The notes beneath the pieces were generated by a model, which did not search any database, was not told where the DNA came from, and saw only the letters and a list, made by a program, of their open reading frames with translations. The position numbers were made by a program, and so were the translations under genes. Below are positions 8,643 to 18,566 of a stretch of DNA of 64,000 nucleotides, piece after piece. The stretch's first letter is position 1. Every line of letters starts with the position of its first letter. This stretch comes from Bacteriovoracia bacterium (lineage in GTDB: Bacteria > Bdellovibrionota > Bacteriovoracia > Bacteriovoracales > Bacteriovoracaceae): positions 62,001-126,000 of the forward strand of contig JAUIIL010000003.1 in NCBI GenBank assembly GCA_030431635.1. Direction: 5' to 3'.

Positions 8643-9773
8643 ATGAAAACGATGCTTCAAAGATATATAGCAGCAAGCTTTATTGCTCCGTTTCTTGTGA
8701 GTTGTTTATTTTTTGTCTCTTTTCTTCTCTCTTTCAAACTCTTCTCTCTGACTAATTTAGTAGTTAATAAAGGTCTCTCAATAGGTCTAACGGTTGTTCT
8801 TTTGGCCCATATCTCTGTGACTTTCCTTCCTATGGCCTTTCCCATTTCATCTCTCTTTGCTTCACTTTTTTGCATGGGAAAATTTAGTAAGGATTCTGAG
8901 TATATTGCCATGAGATCATTTGGATTGGGAAAACGCGAAATTATTACTCCTTTTATTCTTGTTTCTTTTTTTATTGCTTTAATGATTCTTGCTTTAAATA
9001 TTAAAATTATCCCAGCATCCCAAGTTGCTTTTAATAAATCTGTCCGCTCAATAGAATCATCTAAATTCTTAGCAGAAATAAAAAGTGGTCAATTTTTTAC
9101 AGAAATCCCTGATGTTACTATTTTTTCAGAAAAAGTGATGAATAAAGGCTCACAAATGGAAAATATTTTTATTCATTTAGAATCTGAAAATGAAGATAAG
9201 GTTATTTTTTCTCAAATGGGAAATATGATTAAAAAAAGAGATTTCGAAAAATCATCTGAATCACTTAGGCTGATACTTGAAAAAGGAAATATTTCTAAAA
9301 TTGGAAAAGAGCAGGGTAAACTAGAGAAAATTATTTATAACAAGTATGATTTTCCCGTAACAATGGGAAGTTTTAAGGCTTTATTTCAAACAAAAGCCAG
9401 CATGATGTCGAGTCCCGAACTATGGAAGATAATGAATTATAGTAAAGAAGAAAAAAAAGAGAAGGGAATTGATGAAAAGTATTATTATAAAATTTGTTTT
9501 GAATTTTGGAATAGGATTAATACTCCTTTAATTTGCATGATATTTGTTTTTATCGGAATTAGTTTTGGTGTTCAAGATAATAGAGGAAAAAGAAAAAACG
9601 TAGGAGCACTAAGTTTAGGTTTTCTTGTCGCTTACTATGCTTTCTTTTTTCTTATGGTAACACTCTCTCAAAAAGGAACAGTTCCAACATGGTTTGCTGT
9701 TTTTTTCCCAACGTTAGTCATATTTTTTTATTCTTTGAAAAAATTTAAGAAGCTTGATTGGATAAGTAATTAA
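8643..9773 (+). CDS. lptF: LPS export ABC transporter permease, YjgP/YjgQ family
   Basis: 376 aa. The topology is that of LptF/LptG: three N-terminal membrane helices (about 10-30, 55-78, 98-120), a periplasmic beta-jellyroll-like domain (about 125-290) and three C-terminal helices. The segment RNTPLICMIFVFIGISFG-like motif near 300-320 (here RINTPLICMIFVFIGISF) is typical. With LptB, LptC and a second permease it extracts lipopolysaccharide from the inner membrane. Only one permease gene is present here. AAGGA precedes the ATG. F versus G is not certain. Its stop overlaps the stop of the convergent rodZ-like gene by four bases. Confidence 0.88.
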   Translation: MKTMLQRYIAASFIAPFLVSCLFFVSFLLSFKLFSLTNLVVNKGLSIGLTVVLLAHISVTFLPMAFPISSLFASLFCMGKFSKDSEYIAMRSFGLGKREIITPFILVSFFIALMILALNIKIIPASQVAFNKSVRSIESSKFLAEIKSGQFFTEIPDVTIFSEKVMNKGSQMENIFIHLESENEDKVIFSQMGNMIKKRDFEKSSESLRLILEKGNISKIGKEQGKLEKIIYNKYDFPVTMGSFKALFQTKASMMSSPELWKIMNYSKEEKKEKGIDEKYYYKICFEFWNRINTPLICMIFVFIGISFGVQDNRGKRKNVGALSLGFLVAYYAFFFLMVTLSQKGTVPTWFAVFFPTLVIFFYSLKKFKKLDWISN

Positions 9774-11065
9774 TCCTCGTCATTTTCCTTTTCTTGCATG
9801 ACAGATTTATAATCACTTGCAGTATAGAGAACTCCTTTTTTATTGGCCACAAACAAAGGAAGCTCGTAGTTAGGTGCTTTTTCTTTTGGGAAAACAAGAC
9901 TTTTAACACCCGTTTTCGTTTCAAAATCAATTTTTTTATTATTGTAAAAAATTCGTGTGACGTTAGCATTACCCATAAAAAGAAGAATGAGATCTCCTTG
10001 TAAGAAAAGTTTTTTACCTTTTCTAAGAACTAAAGATTTAACTTCTTTATTGTCAATTTTAAAAGTTAACCAACTATCTCCATCAAGAGCAATAATGAAG
10101 ACATTCTGTTTATCAGATTGAAATGCGTTTTTTGCTAACTCAGGATAGAGTTCCTCATTCTCAAGATCACTCTGATCCTTATCAATTGAAAAAACAATTC
10201 TTTGTCCCATAGGATAAAATTGAACAAAGGGAAAATCTTCTTTGGAAGGAGAAGAGTTTTCGATACTTCTTGCATCTCTTAAATCATCAGGGGTTTGAAC
10301 GAGCAAACCAGATTCTCTCATTTGAGAAACCAGAGCATCTTCGTTAGCATTATCAGTATTCTTTTTTTCATTTTCAGCAATTGGCCCTGTAAGTGTTTGC
10401 GCTTTTTTCTCTTCTTCTTTTTGGGACTCTTCTGGTTTTAAAGAGTCTTCTTCTTGGGCAATTTTTTCAATAGCCTCCATTTCAAAAAGATTGGCTTCCT
10501 GATCCTTTAGTGGTTCTTCTGTCTTATCTTCTTGTTCTTTTTTTTCTATGGTCAAATTTGTTTGTGCAACATCCTGGCTAACTTTTTGGCTCATATAATT
10601 ATAAATCGAAATAATTAAGCTTACTGTTGTAATGAGAACAATAAGTGGAATATAGACTTTTTTATTTGAAACCACTTTAAGAACTTTTTTCAAATTATCT
10701 TCTATAGCAGAGGTTTCAAGTGGGTTAGAGTCATTGGATTCTTCTTGATTATTTTTTTCTTCTTTGATTTTACGGGCTTCATTTTCTATTTTTCTTCGCT
10801 CTGATTTAAAAGGATGTCCCAGTTTTACAGAGTAAGAATAATTTAAAACATCAATAGCTTTCTCGATATCTATTTTTAAAACTTTGGCGTAACTTTGAAC
10901 GAAACCTTTGACATAAGCTTTGTTAGGGAGATTACCAAGATCATTGGCCTCAAGTTTTTTGAGAACATTAACGTTGATTTTTGTGAGATCTGATACCTGG
11001 GAAATATTCATTCCCTCTTTTTCACGAAAACCTCTAAGATACTCACCGATGTTTTTTTCAACCAT
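9770..11065 (-). CDS. rodZ: RodZ-like membrane protein with N-terminal helix-turn-helix
   Basis: 431 aa. Residues 5-70 form an Xre-type helix-turn-helix like that of RodZ (GEYLRGFREKEGMNISQVS, then LPNKAYVKGFVQSYAKVL), which binds MreB rather than DNA in known cases. One membrane helix lies at about 138-157. A strongly acidic Glu/Lys-rich linker (about 165-260) leads to a C-terminal beta domain (about 320-400) of the DUF4115 kind. The role would be linking the MreB cytoskeleton to wall growth. The TPR lipoprotein gene immediately upstream matches the pilF-rodZ neighbourhood found in many proteobacteria, which supports the call. Confidence 0.85.
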   Translation of the reverse strand: MVEKNIGEYLRGFREKEGMNISQVSDLTKINVNVLKKLEANDLGNLPNKAYVKGFVQSYAKVLKIDIEKAIDVLNYSYSVKLGHPFKSERRKIENEARKIKEEKNNQEESNDSNPLETSAIEDNLKKVLKVVSNKKVYIPLIVLITTVSLIISIYNYMSQKVSQDVAQTNLTIEKKEQEDKTEEPLKDQEANLFEMEAIEKIAQEEDSLKPEESQKEEEKKAQTLTGPIAENEKKNTDNANEDALVSQMRESGLLVQTPDDLRDARSIENSSPSKEDFPFVQFYPMGQRIVFSIDKDQSDLENEELYPELAKNAFQSDKQNVFIIALDGDSWLTFKIDNKEVKSLVLRKGKKLFLQGDLILLFMGNANVTRIFYNNKKIDFETKTGVKSLVFPKEKAPNYELPLFVANKKGVLYTASDYKSVMQEKENDED

Positions 11066-11120
11066 AAAAAAGGTAACTAAAAATTGTTAATAAATATAAT
11101 TGTATCTAACTGAGTCAAAT

Positions 11121-11936
11121 TTAAAAGTCAGGGGCAAAATGTTGTTTATTTAATTTGGCCTTTTTAGTCTGGATCTTATCTTGCTCAATGATCGAATCAA
11201 GCTCGCTCAGTTTTAGTCTGGATTTCGTATCATATTCAGTTGATTTAAACTTTCCCATTATTTGGTTAAGTTTAATTCGTGCGTCGTCATACTTTTTAAG
11301 TTTAATTAACGCCATGGCCGAATAGTAATGGGGGGCTGGCTGGTTAAAGCAGGTTCCCTTATAGCTGTTCTGAAAGTTTTCCTGAGCTTTTTTGTACTGA
11401 TTTTTTTTATAAAGGATCAATCCTAGTTGAAAAAAAGAAGGACAGTAATCATCTTTGATTTTAATAGAGCTTGAGAAATATTCTTGTGCTTGAGCAAGTT
11501 TATTTTGTTTAAGAGAAATTATCCCTAAATTATAATAAGTTCTGTAGTGATGTTGATAAATCAAGTCTTTTAAAACTTGTTCATACAACTCTTTGGCCTC
11601 ATCCAATCTCTCTTCAGTTATATAAATAGAAGCGAGATTCATTTTTGCATCAGTATTTTTAGTATTAAGCTCGATGGCCTTTCTAATATGGGCCATGGCC
11701 AGTTTTTTCTCACCTTTAAAGAAATAGGCCATACCTAGGTTGTTATGATACTCAGAGCTTTGCGGGTTGATTCTGACAGCAGCAAGGAGATGTTCAAGAG
11801 CAGTCGTGTAATCTTGTCTCATTAGACTCGATGTGCCATGGCCGTAGTGCAACTCAGCCTTCTCCATCAGTCTTTCTTCTTTTGAACTACTACAAGCAAA
11901 AAGTAAGGACAAAATAATAACTGAAATGGCCCTCAT
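11121..11936 (-). CDS. TPR-repeat lipoprotein, PilF/PilW-like
   Basis: 271 aa. Signal peptide with lipobox LFAC (Cys15) followed by SSS, then about five to six tetratricopeptide repeats from residue 25 to 235, including EYHNNLGMAYFFKGEKKLA and YYNLGIISLKQNKLAQAQEYF. PilF-type lipoproteins act as pilotins that help PilQ secretin reach and assemble in the outer membrane; NlpI-type TPR lipoproteins are an alternative. The gene sits 55 bases upstream of rodZ on the same strand, the order seen in many proteobacteria, and a pilin-like gene starts at the left edge of the window, both favouring the PilF reading. Confidence 0.75.
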   Translation of the reverse strand: MRAISVIILSLLFACSSSKEERLMEKAELHYGHGTSSLMRQDYTTALEHLLAAVRINPQSSEYHNNLGMAYFFKGEKKLAMAHIRKAIELNTKNTDAKMNLASIYITEERLDEAKELYEQVLKDLIYQHHYRTYYNLGIISLKQNKLAQAQEYFSSSIKIKDDYCPSFFQLGLILYKKNQYKKAQENFQNSYKGTCFNQPAPHYYSAMALIKLKKYDDARIKLNQIMGKFKSTEYDTKSRLKLSELDSIIEQDKIQTKKAKLNKQHFAPDF

Positions 11937-11995
11937 AAAAACTCCTTTGAGTTATGATAACGCAGTGGCAATCAAAGGGGAAGAGTATTTTACTC

Positions 11996-13081
11996 TTAGG
12001 CTTCTAGCAAAAGAAGAGTTTCATAGTGATGGGTTCCAGGGAACATGTCTAGTAAATGAGCACTTTTAATCTTCATATTTATTGCTTCTATATCTCTGGC
12101 CAGAGTTGCTGGGTTACAGCTGATATAGAGAACAAATTGAGGATTAAAGGTTTGAACCCAATCTTTTAAATGAGATAGTCCCGATCTAGGAGGATCGAGA
12201 ATGAGGAGATCGACACTACCTATTTTTTCTTTCACTCTCTCGATCGCACCTTCTTTGTATAAATCTTGCTGAAGAAAAAATTCAGGAGGATTTTTTGGAG
12301 CAAAAGAATCCACGAGGAGTTTATTTTGAAATTTAAGGTTTTTTGTTAAGTTTCCTTCACCTGAAAAGAGCTCTAGAAATGAGAGGTCAGAAATTTGGCA
12401 TTCTTTAACAATATCAATGAGTTTATCTTTCAGAAGGAGATTAACTTCTTGATTAACTTGTCTAAAACCTTCGGGAGAATAAAAAGAGTTAAGCTCAGTT
12501 CTCACTTGGCCAGACTTTTCATAAATAACAAAATATCCTTCTTTCATATTTTTTGAATCATTCTGCCACTTCTGTGTTGAATAAAGGTCTTCGATTTCTT
12601 TTTTTATTTTCTCTGAAGGCAGTAAGCAACCAGGAACTTCGATAATCTGAGACTGAGAGTCTTGGTAGCCTATTTTTCTGCCTTTGAAATGTAATTGAAC
12701 TCTATTTCTATACCCGAGTCTTTGGGGAGAGGGGATAAGTTCAATCTCAAATTGTTCAGGTAGTGATTTTTGCAGGTATTTTTTTAAAGAATTAAGCTTA
12801 AAAGAGAGTTCATTTTTATAGTCAGTATGTAGATAAGAGCATCCGTTACAAAACTTAAAATGAGGGCAAGCTGGCTCAATCCTAAGAGCAGAGGGCTCCT
12901 GAATTTCTTTTAGGTGAGCAAAATGCACTCCTTTTTTGCTTTTAAAAACTTCTGCGACCCCTTTTTCTTCCGGTAGGGTTTTTTTGATAAAATAGATCTG
13001 AGAGTTTTCTTTATGAACACCTTGTCCCATAGGATCAAGATGATTTATATTAAAATTTAAGTAGTTATCTTTTTTTCCCAT
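11996..13081 (-). CDS. RumA/TrmA-class RNA (uracil-5)-methyltransferase with Fe-S cluster
   Basis: 361 aa. It has cluster cysteines C72, C78 and C81 (CPHFKFCNGC) plus C152 in VPGCLLP, the four-Cys pattern of RlmD/RlmC. An N-terminal TRAM-like strand region precedes them. The C-terminal methyltransferase domain shows FLELFSGEGNLT (SAM site), LILDPPRSGL, and the catalytic nucleophile in YISCNPATLARD, with the final HHYETLLLLE supplying the general base. It methylates a uridine in 23S rRNA (or tRNA) at C5. At 361 residues it is shorter than RlmD of E. coli (433), so the exact target site is open. First gene of a minus-strand run with the TPR lipoprotein and rodZ. Confidence 0.88.
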   Translation of the reverse strand: MGKKDNYLNFNINHLDPMGQGVHKENSQIYFIKKTLPEEKGVAEVFKSKKGVHFAHLKEIQEPSALRIEPACPHFKFCNGCSYLHTDYKNELSFKLNSLKKYLQKSLPEQFEIELIPSPQRLGYRNRVQLHFKGRKIGYQDSQSQIIEVPGCLLPSEKIKKEIEDLYSTQKWQNDSKNMKEGYFVIYEKSGQVRTELNSFYSPEGFRQVNQEVNLLLKDKLIDIVKECQISDLSFLELFSGEGNLTKNLKFQNKLLVDSFAPKNPPEFFLQQDLYKEGAIERVKEKIGSVDLLILDPPRSGLSHLKDWVQTFNPQFVLYISCNPATLARDIEAINMKIKSAHLLDMFPGTHHYETLLLLEA

Positions 13082-13120
13082 TATTTATTGTTCACTAAAA
13101 AAGAATTAAACTAAAACTAT

Positions 13121-14839
13121 ATGAAATCATTTTACAGTAAATTGTCTTTTTTGGTAGAGCTTGTCATTAATGGGTTCTATATCTTTATTTACGCCCTTAA
13201 CGAAAACAATAAAATTCCAAGTTATATTTCTCTCAAAAATGTTCAGTTTATCTTAGATACTGGTAAGTATATTGTCCCAATCGTCATTTTGGGAGTTATT
13301 CTCGATAACTTCCGAAACAGTAAGGGGGTGGATGAGTTTTTTCGAAGGCACGTCTTCTCTCTTATCGTGTTTATCCCCCTTCTTGTGACTTGGGGTGAAG
13401 GGGAATTTACCTATTGGCTTGGGACAGTTCATCTTTTTTCTTCTCTGCTTTCTCTCTACGATGTCCAAGATAAAGAAGTAAAGCAAATTGAGAATAACCT
13501 GCTTTATAAACTTAAATTAAAGCCAGCTCAGTTTGTGATTATCTCTTTCGGTCTGATTGTATTAACGGGAGCCTTACTTCTTGTACTTCCTGTTTCAGCG
13601 GCTCCTGGTAAGTCGATTAATTTCACCGATGCTCTTTTTACAGCAACTTCTGCTGTTTGTGTGACTGGTCTCTCAACCCTCTCCCTTGTGGATAATTTTA
13701 GTCTTTTTGGTCAACTTGTCGTTTTGATGCTGATTCAGGTGGGGGGACTTGGGATTATGACTTTGTATTCGTCGATGACAATTCTTCTTGGTCGCTCAAT
13801 GGGAATGAAGCATCAAGTTGTTATGCAAGATGTTCTTGATGTTTCAAGTATGGAAGATCTCGTAACAATGATTGTTGATATCGTAAAGTACACTCTTATT
13901 ATTGAACTTTGGGGAGCTGTTGTTTTAACAATTGCTTTCTCTTTTGAAGGACATGAGTTCGGCCAGTCTCTTTACTTTGGTTTTTTTCATAGTATTTCTG
14001 CTTTTTGTAACGCTGGTTTTGCTTTGTTTAACAACTCTCTGGAGAGTTTTGCAACAAGCCCTCTCATCTACGGAACTATTTCGACACTGATAATTTTAGG
14101 AGGATTAGGTTTTATTGTGCTTAAAGAAGTCAAAAACGCTATTGCCTACAGGAGATCTTTTGTGCTTTTAAGTTCTCACTCTAAGATTGTTTTGATTTCA
14201 ACTCTTGTTCTAATTAGTCTTGGAACTTTGGTGCTCTTTTTTAGTGAATTCCTTCACGCTTTTCATGATTATTCTCTCTGGGATAAATTTCAAATGGCTT
14301 TTTTCCAATCGGTAACAGCTAGAACCGCAGGTTTTAATACAGTAGGCCTTAATAGCTTCCATGCTCATTCTCTTTATTTGATAAGTTTGTTTATGTTTAT
14401 TGGAGCTTCGCCGGGCTCAACTGGAGGAGGAATAAAAACATCGACTTTTGCTATTTTGGTCCAATCAGTTCGATCGACTCTAAGAGGAAGAAGTAGTGTT
14501 GAGTTTTTTGATAGAAAAATTCCAAACTCAATTGTCGTGAGTAGCACGGCCATTATTATTATCTCACTGATGATTGTAAGTTTCTTTCTTCTAATAATGA
14601 TGAAAGTTGAACCAGAGCACTCTTTTATTACACTTTTTTTTGAAGTCATTAGCGCTTTTGCAACTACCGGACTGAGTTTAGGCGTAACTCCTTATTTGAG
14701 TGTAATTGGCAAGTTTGTTATTATTGCTTTAATGTTTATTGGAAGGGTTGGGCCATTAACTTTGGCGCTAGCGATTGGGCAAAAAAGTACCATCGAAGGT
14801 TCCCTTGAATACCCAGAATCAAGAGTCATGATAGGATAA
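13121..14839 (+). CDS. Trk/Ktr-type potassium uptake channel subunit
   Basis: 572 aa integral membrane protein. The core has four pore loops, each with the filter glycine of this superfamily: SAVCVTGL (G183), SAFCNAGF (G299), TARTAGF (G404) and SAFATTGL (near 515). About 130 extra N-terminal residues with three or four additional membrane helices precede the first core helix, which is longer than KtrB. Together with the TrkA-type subunit encoded 6 bases downstream it would form a nucleotide-gated K+ (or Na+-coupled K+) uptake system. Start at the ATG at 13121. The third gene of the operon is a membrane receptor without output domain. Confidence 0.92.
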   Translation: MKSFYSKLSFLVELVINGFYIFIYALNENNKIPSYISLKNVQFILDTGKYIVPIVILGVILDNFRNSKGVDEFFRRHVFSLIVFIPLLVTWGEGEFTYWLGTVHLFSSLLSLYDVQDKEVKQIENNLLYKLKLKPAQFVIISFGLIVLTGALLLVLPVSAAPGKSINFTDALFTATSAVCVTGLSTLSLVDNFSLFGQLVVLMLIQVGGLGIMTLYSSMTILLGRSMGMKHQVVMQDVLDVSSMEDLVTMIVDIVKYTLIIELWGAVVLTIAFSFEGHEFGQSLYFGFFHSISAFCNAGFALFNNSLESFATSPLIYGTISTLIILGGLGFIVLKEVKNAIAYRRSFVLLSSHSKIVLISTLVLISLGTLVLFFSEFLHAFHDYSLWDKFQMAFFQSVTARTAGFNTVGLNSFHAHSLYLISLFMFIGASPGSTGGGIKTSTFAILVQSVRSTLRGRSSVEFFDRKIPNSIVVSSTAIIIISLMIVSFFLLIMMKVEPEHSFITLFFEVISAFATTGLSLGVTPYLSVIGKFVIIALMFIGRVGPLTLALAIGQKSTIEGSLEYPESRVMIG

Positions 14840-14845
14840 GAGTAT

Positions 14846-15541
14846 ATGATAGTTGCAGTAATTGGATTAGGAACATTTGGGGCTAAAACAGCTACCCGTC
14901 TTTTTGAAAAAGGTGCAGAAGTTGTTGCTATTGATAGTAATAGTGAGTTGGTCGAAAAAATTAAAGATAGGGTAACTCATGCTGTCTGTATTGATATTAC
15001 TGAAGAAAAAGCAGCTCGTTCTATTAATATTTCTGATTGTGACGTGGCCATTGTTGGGATTGGGGATAATATTGAGATGAGTATTTTAGCGGTCGCGATG
15101 CTAAGAAAACTAGGCGTTGGAAGGGTTATTGCCAGGGCCACGGATAAACTTCATGAGCACGTTTTGAAAGAAATTGGAGCGAGTGAAATTATTAAAGTAG
15201 AAGAAGAAATGGGGGAAATCACGGCTTCTCGAGTTGTTGCTCCTCATGTTCTTCAACGTTATAACTTTGCAGCTGGTTACTCCATCGTAGAGCTTAAACT
15301 TGGAAAAAAATTCGCAGGACGTACTTTGGTTGAAAGCCAAATTCGACAAAATTATTCCCTTAATATTGTTGCTCTTCAAAAAAGAGTGCCTTTTATTACA
15401 GAAGAAGGTAGAGCTTCCTATCGAATTGAAATCAACGACAGCCCTCTTCCCATGGATATTATCGAGGAAGATGATATTGTCGTTCTTGTTGGGAGTGAGA
15501 TAAACTTCAATAAATTATTTACGGATTTAGAAGAGTCATAA
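14846..15541 (+). CDS. TrkA-type potassium channel regulatory subunit (KtrA-like)
   Basis: 231 aa, the size of KtrA. An N-terminal RCK/TrkA-N Rossmann domain carries GLGTFGAKTATRLFEKG and the acidic residue in VVAIDSN, which bind NAD(H) or ATP/ADP; a TrkA-C domain follows at about 140-225. It forms the cytoplasmic gating ring under the channel encoded 6 bases upstream. Its stop is followed by a single base and then the next ATG, so three genes form one translationally tight operon. Confidence 0.92.
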   Translation: MIVAVIGLGTFGAKTATRLFEKGAEVVAIDSNSELVEKIKDRVTHAVCIDITEEKAARSINISDCDVAIVGIGDNIEMSILAVAMLRKLGVGRVIARATDKLHEHVLKEIGASEIIKVEEEMGEITASRVVAPHVLQRYNFAAGYSIVELKLGKKFAGRTLVESQIRQNYSLNIVALQKRVPFITEEGRASYRIEINDSPLPMDIIEEDDIVVLVGSEINFNKLFTDLEES

Positions 15542-15542
15542 T

Positions 15543-16700
15543 ATGAATATATCGCTGAAAAGCAGAATTGCAGCTAGTTTTGTTGGTGTTACGGCCATGG
15601 TTGTTGCCCTTGGGGTCACCGTTTTTTTCTTTTTACATAAACTTAATAAAGAAATCAAAAAAATCACTAAAGAATCCAACAATGTGAAAGTTTTAACAAC
15701 AGAAGTTAGGATTTCAGCTGTTTCGATCCTAAAAACTCAACGAAAAATTCTCTCTTACAGTGCTAAGCCAAGTGATGTGGAAGAACTTGTTTCTCTTTGT
15801 GAGGATTTCCAAGGACAACTTCAAAGGTTGGATACTTTCTACTCAGAAGTTGAAATCAAAAAGATTATTGCCACGATGAATGGTTATGCTGAAGCTTTGA
15901 AAACAGTTGTGAGCAAGGCTTCTGTTTACAATAGAGATAGTGCGGCCCTCTCCTCTATTGAGGAGTTAGCGGATAAAATTTTAGAGGCCTATGATCAGTT
16001 TCAAAATATTCAATACATTCAAAGCGAAAAAAGGGATGAGAGGATTAACAACATTATTGAAGAAACAAACAAATATATGTTGATAACTCTTATTATTACT
16101 TTCTTCTTTGCTATTTTACTCTCTCTCGTTATTCCTGGAAAAATTGCTCTTCCCTTCAAAAAAATCAATGATGCTATTAGGGAGCTTCAAGACTGTAATT
16201 TTGACGTTTCTATTTATTACAATCAAGACGATGAGATAGGAGAGCTAGCTCAAGAGATTAACAAAATGATCCATTCTATGAAAACTTTTGATGAACTTAG
16301 GGCCTCAAGAATACAAATGGAGCATAGAAAATTTGATGCTCTCGCCAATATGGTTGATAGGCTTGTCATCATCTCTAATGACAAGGGTGAAATTATTTAT
16401 ATGAATAATAAAATGTATTCACTTATTGATTTACAATCAGATGATATTCTCAATAAAAGTTATACTGATACGCTTATTCCAAGCTGTGTAAAAGAGACTT
16501 TTGATATTGCCATTAAAAGACGTTCTAAAATTGAAAACACTCCTGTTGTGATTTATGATAGAACTCCTGAAGAAGAAATTGAAAACGAAGAAGAAAAACA
16601 AGTGACTTTTAGTGGTCATTCAACGGTGATTCCTATTAGAGGGAAAGATAGTTCGTCAGATTTCTATCTTATGATCATGACAAAAGAGATAATGACCTAG
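15543..16700 (+). CDS. Orphan membrane receptor: sensor domain, HAMP and PAS, no output domain
   Basis: 385 aa. Membrane helices at about 9-31 and 178-198 enclose a 145-residue helical periplasmic domain like the four-helix-bundle sensors of chemoreceptors and kinases. A HAMP linker (about 199-250, DDEIGELAQEINKM) and a coiled connector lead to a PAS fold (about 262-380, LVIISNDKGEIIYMNNKM). An acidic stretch EEEIENEEE lies near 343-351. There is no histidine kinase, GGDEF, EAL, methyl-accepting or HTH domain; the protein ends within or just after the PAS fold. It starts one base after the potassium-gating gene, which suggests it senses ions, osmolarity or turgor for that channel; that is inference. 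Confidence 0.8.
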   Translation: MNISLKSRIAASFVGVTAMVVALGVTVFFFLHKLNKEIKKITKESNNVKVLTTEVRISAVSILKTQRKILSYSAKPSDVEELVSLCEDFQGQLQRLDTFYSEVEIKKIIATMNGYAEALKTVVSKASVYNRDSAALSSIEELADKILEAYDQFQNIQYIQSEKRDERINNIIEETNKYMLITLIITFFFAILLSLVIPGKIALPFKKINDAIRELQDCNFDVSIYYNQDDEIGELAQEINKMIHSMKTFDELRASRIQMEHRKFDALANMVDRLVIISNDKGEIIYMNNKMYSLIDLQSDDILNKSYTDTLIPSCVKETFDIAIKRRSKIENTPVVIYDRTPEEEIENEEEKQVTFSGHSTVIPIRGKDSSSDFYLMIMTKEIMT

Positions 16701-16704
16701 AGTT

Positions 16705-16724
16705 GTGCGGCGCGCACGGTTTTA
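16705..16724 (+). terminator. Short GC-rich hairpin, possible weak terminator
   Basis: GTGCG (16705-16709) and CGCAC (16713-16717) form a perfect 5-bp stem with a three-base GCG loop, followed by GG and TTTT. It lies 5 bases after the HAMP-PAS stop and before lepA. The stem is short and the T-run weak, so termination may be partial. Confidence 0.35.
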
Positions 16725-16766
16725 AGACTCCCCAATTTAGAGATTTCAGTATAAAAAGAACAATCC

Positions 16767-18566
16767 ATGAAAATTGAAAATATAAGAAACTTTTCCATTA
16801 TTGCTCATATCGATCACGGGAAATCGACTCTTGCTGATAGGTTAATCGAGATGACTAAATCTATCACTGATAGAGAAATGAAGGCCCAGTTTCTTGATAA
16901 TATGGATATTGAAAAGGAAAGAGGGATAACCATTAAGGCCCAGACGGTTAGGCTAAAATATGAAGCCAACAACGGTGAGGTTTATTACTTTAATTTAATT
17001 GATACTCCAGGGCATGTTGATTTTACTTATGAAGTTTCAAGATCCTTGGCTTCTTGTGAAGGAGCGTTGTTGGTTGTTGATGCCTCTCAAGGTGTTGAAG
17101 CTCAAACTCTGGCCAACGTCTACCTGGCTCTTGATAACGATTTAGAGATCCTTCCCGTATTAAACAAGGCCGACCTCCCCCATGCTGATCCAGAAAAAGT
17201 TAGAGCTGAGATCGAAAATATTATTGGACTAGACGCAAGTGAAGCTTTACTTGTTTCGGCCAAATCTGGAATGGGAGTAGAGAACTTACTGGAAGAGCTT
17301 GTCAAAAAAATACCTCCTCCTAATGGCAAAAGCGAAAACCCTCTTCAAGCACTTATTTTTGATTCTTGGTTCGATCCTTATCGAGGGGTTGTTGTTCTCG
17401 TTCGAGTTTTTGAAGGAAAAATGAAACTCAAAGATAAGATTTATTTCAAGCATTCTGAAGGAGAATATGAGGTTATCAAGCTTGCAGTTCATGAACCCTT
17501 TTATTCAGAGGTTAAAGAGCTCGGTGCTGGAGAGGTTGGAATTATTGTTTGTGGGATAAAAACAATTCGGGATGTAAAAATTGGAGATACAATCGTTCAT
17601 TCAAAGGCCAAGCAAACTCCAATGCTCGCTGGTTACCAAGAGGTTAAGCCCATGGTTTTCTGCGGGATCTTTCCTGTAGAGTCAAATGATTATGAAGAAT
17701 TAAAAGAAGCCTTAGAAAAGCTGGCCCTCAACGACTCTTCGTTTTCCTATGAACCAGAGACTTCAAATGCGCTCGGTTTTGGCTTTCGATGTGGCTTTCT
17801 TGGACTTCTTCACATGAATATTATTCAAGAAAGACTAGAAAGAGAGTTTTTTCTGAACCTTATCTCAACAGCACCTTCAGTGAGTTATGAAGTCAATAAA
17901 ACTGATGGCGAAAAAATCATGGTCCAAAACCCTTCGGAACTTCCAGAGGTCGGGGTGATAGAGAGCATCAGTGAACCAATTGTTAAAATCTCGATTCACG
18001 TTCCCAATGAATATGTTGGAAAAATTATAAAACTTTGTGAAGAGAAGAGAGGAATCCAAAAAGGCATTGATTATATCACTGAAGAGAGAGTTCAAATTAC
18101 TTATGATCTCCCTTTAAGTGAAATGGTCTTCGATTTTTATGACAGGTTAAAGAGCATGACTAAAGGTTATGCTAGTATGGACTATGATTATCAAGGTTAT
18201 CAAAAATCAAATCTGGTTAAACTTGATATCTTACTTAATGGCGACAAAGTAGATGCTCTTTCTCTTATTTGTCACAAAGATAATGCTTTCTACAAAGGAA
18301 GAGAATTAACTGAGAAATTGAAAAAGATTATTGATAGGCAGCAATTTGATATTGCAATCCAGGCAGCTGTAGGGGCAAAGGTTATTTCAAGGGAAACTGT
18401 AAAGGCACTTAGAAAAAATGTTCTTGCTAAGTGTTATGGTGGTGATGTGAGTCGTAAACGTAAGCTCTTGGAAAAACAAAAAGAAGGAAAGAAGAGGATG
18501 AAAATGGTCGGAAATGTTGAAGTTCCTCAAGAAGCTTTCTTGGCAGTTCTTAAAGTTGATGAGTAA
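16767..18566 (+). CDS. lepA: Elongation factor 4 (LepA), ribosome back-translocating GTPase
   Basis: 599 aa, the expected LepA length. GTPase motifs are present: [10 protein letters not shown] (P-loop), RGITI (switch I), DTPGHVDF (G3) and NKAD (G4). The LepA-specific C-terminal domain is complete, ending with basic residues [17 protein letters not shown]. It acts on stalled or mistranslocated ribosomes and helps 30S biogenesis. Its stop overlaps the start of the next gene as ATGAGTAA. Confidence 0.97.
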   Translation: MKIENIRNFSIIAHIDHGKSTLADRLIEMTKSITDREMKAQFLDNMDIEKERGITIKAQTVRLKYEANNGEVYYFNLIDTPGHVDFTYEVSRSLASCEGALLVVDASQGVEAQTLANVYLALDNDLEILPVLNKADLPHADPEKVRAEIENIIGLDASEALLVSAKSGMGVENLLEELVKKIPPPNGKSENPLQALIFDSWFDPYRGVVVLVRVFEGKMKLKDKIYFKHSEGEYEVIKLAVHEPFYSEVKELGAGEVGIIVCGIKTIRDVKIGDTIVHSKAKQTPMLAGYQEVKPMVFCGIFPVESNDYEELKEALEKLALNDSSFSYEPETSNALGFGFRCGFLGLLHMNIIQERLEREFFLNLISTAPSVSYEVNKTDGEKIMVQNPSELPEVGVIESISEPIVKISIHVPNEYVGKIIKLCEEKRGIQKGIDYITEERVQITYDLPLSEMVFDFYDRLKSMTKGYASMDYDYQGYQKSNLVKLDILLNGDKVDALSLICHKDNAFYKGRELTEKLKKIIDRQQFDIAIQAAVGAKVISRETVKALRKNVLAKCYGGDVSRKRKLLEKQKEGKKRMKMVGNVEVPQEAFLAVLKVDE

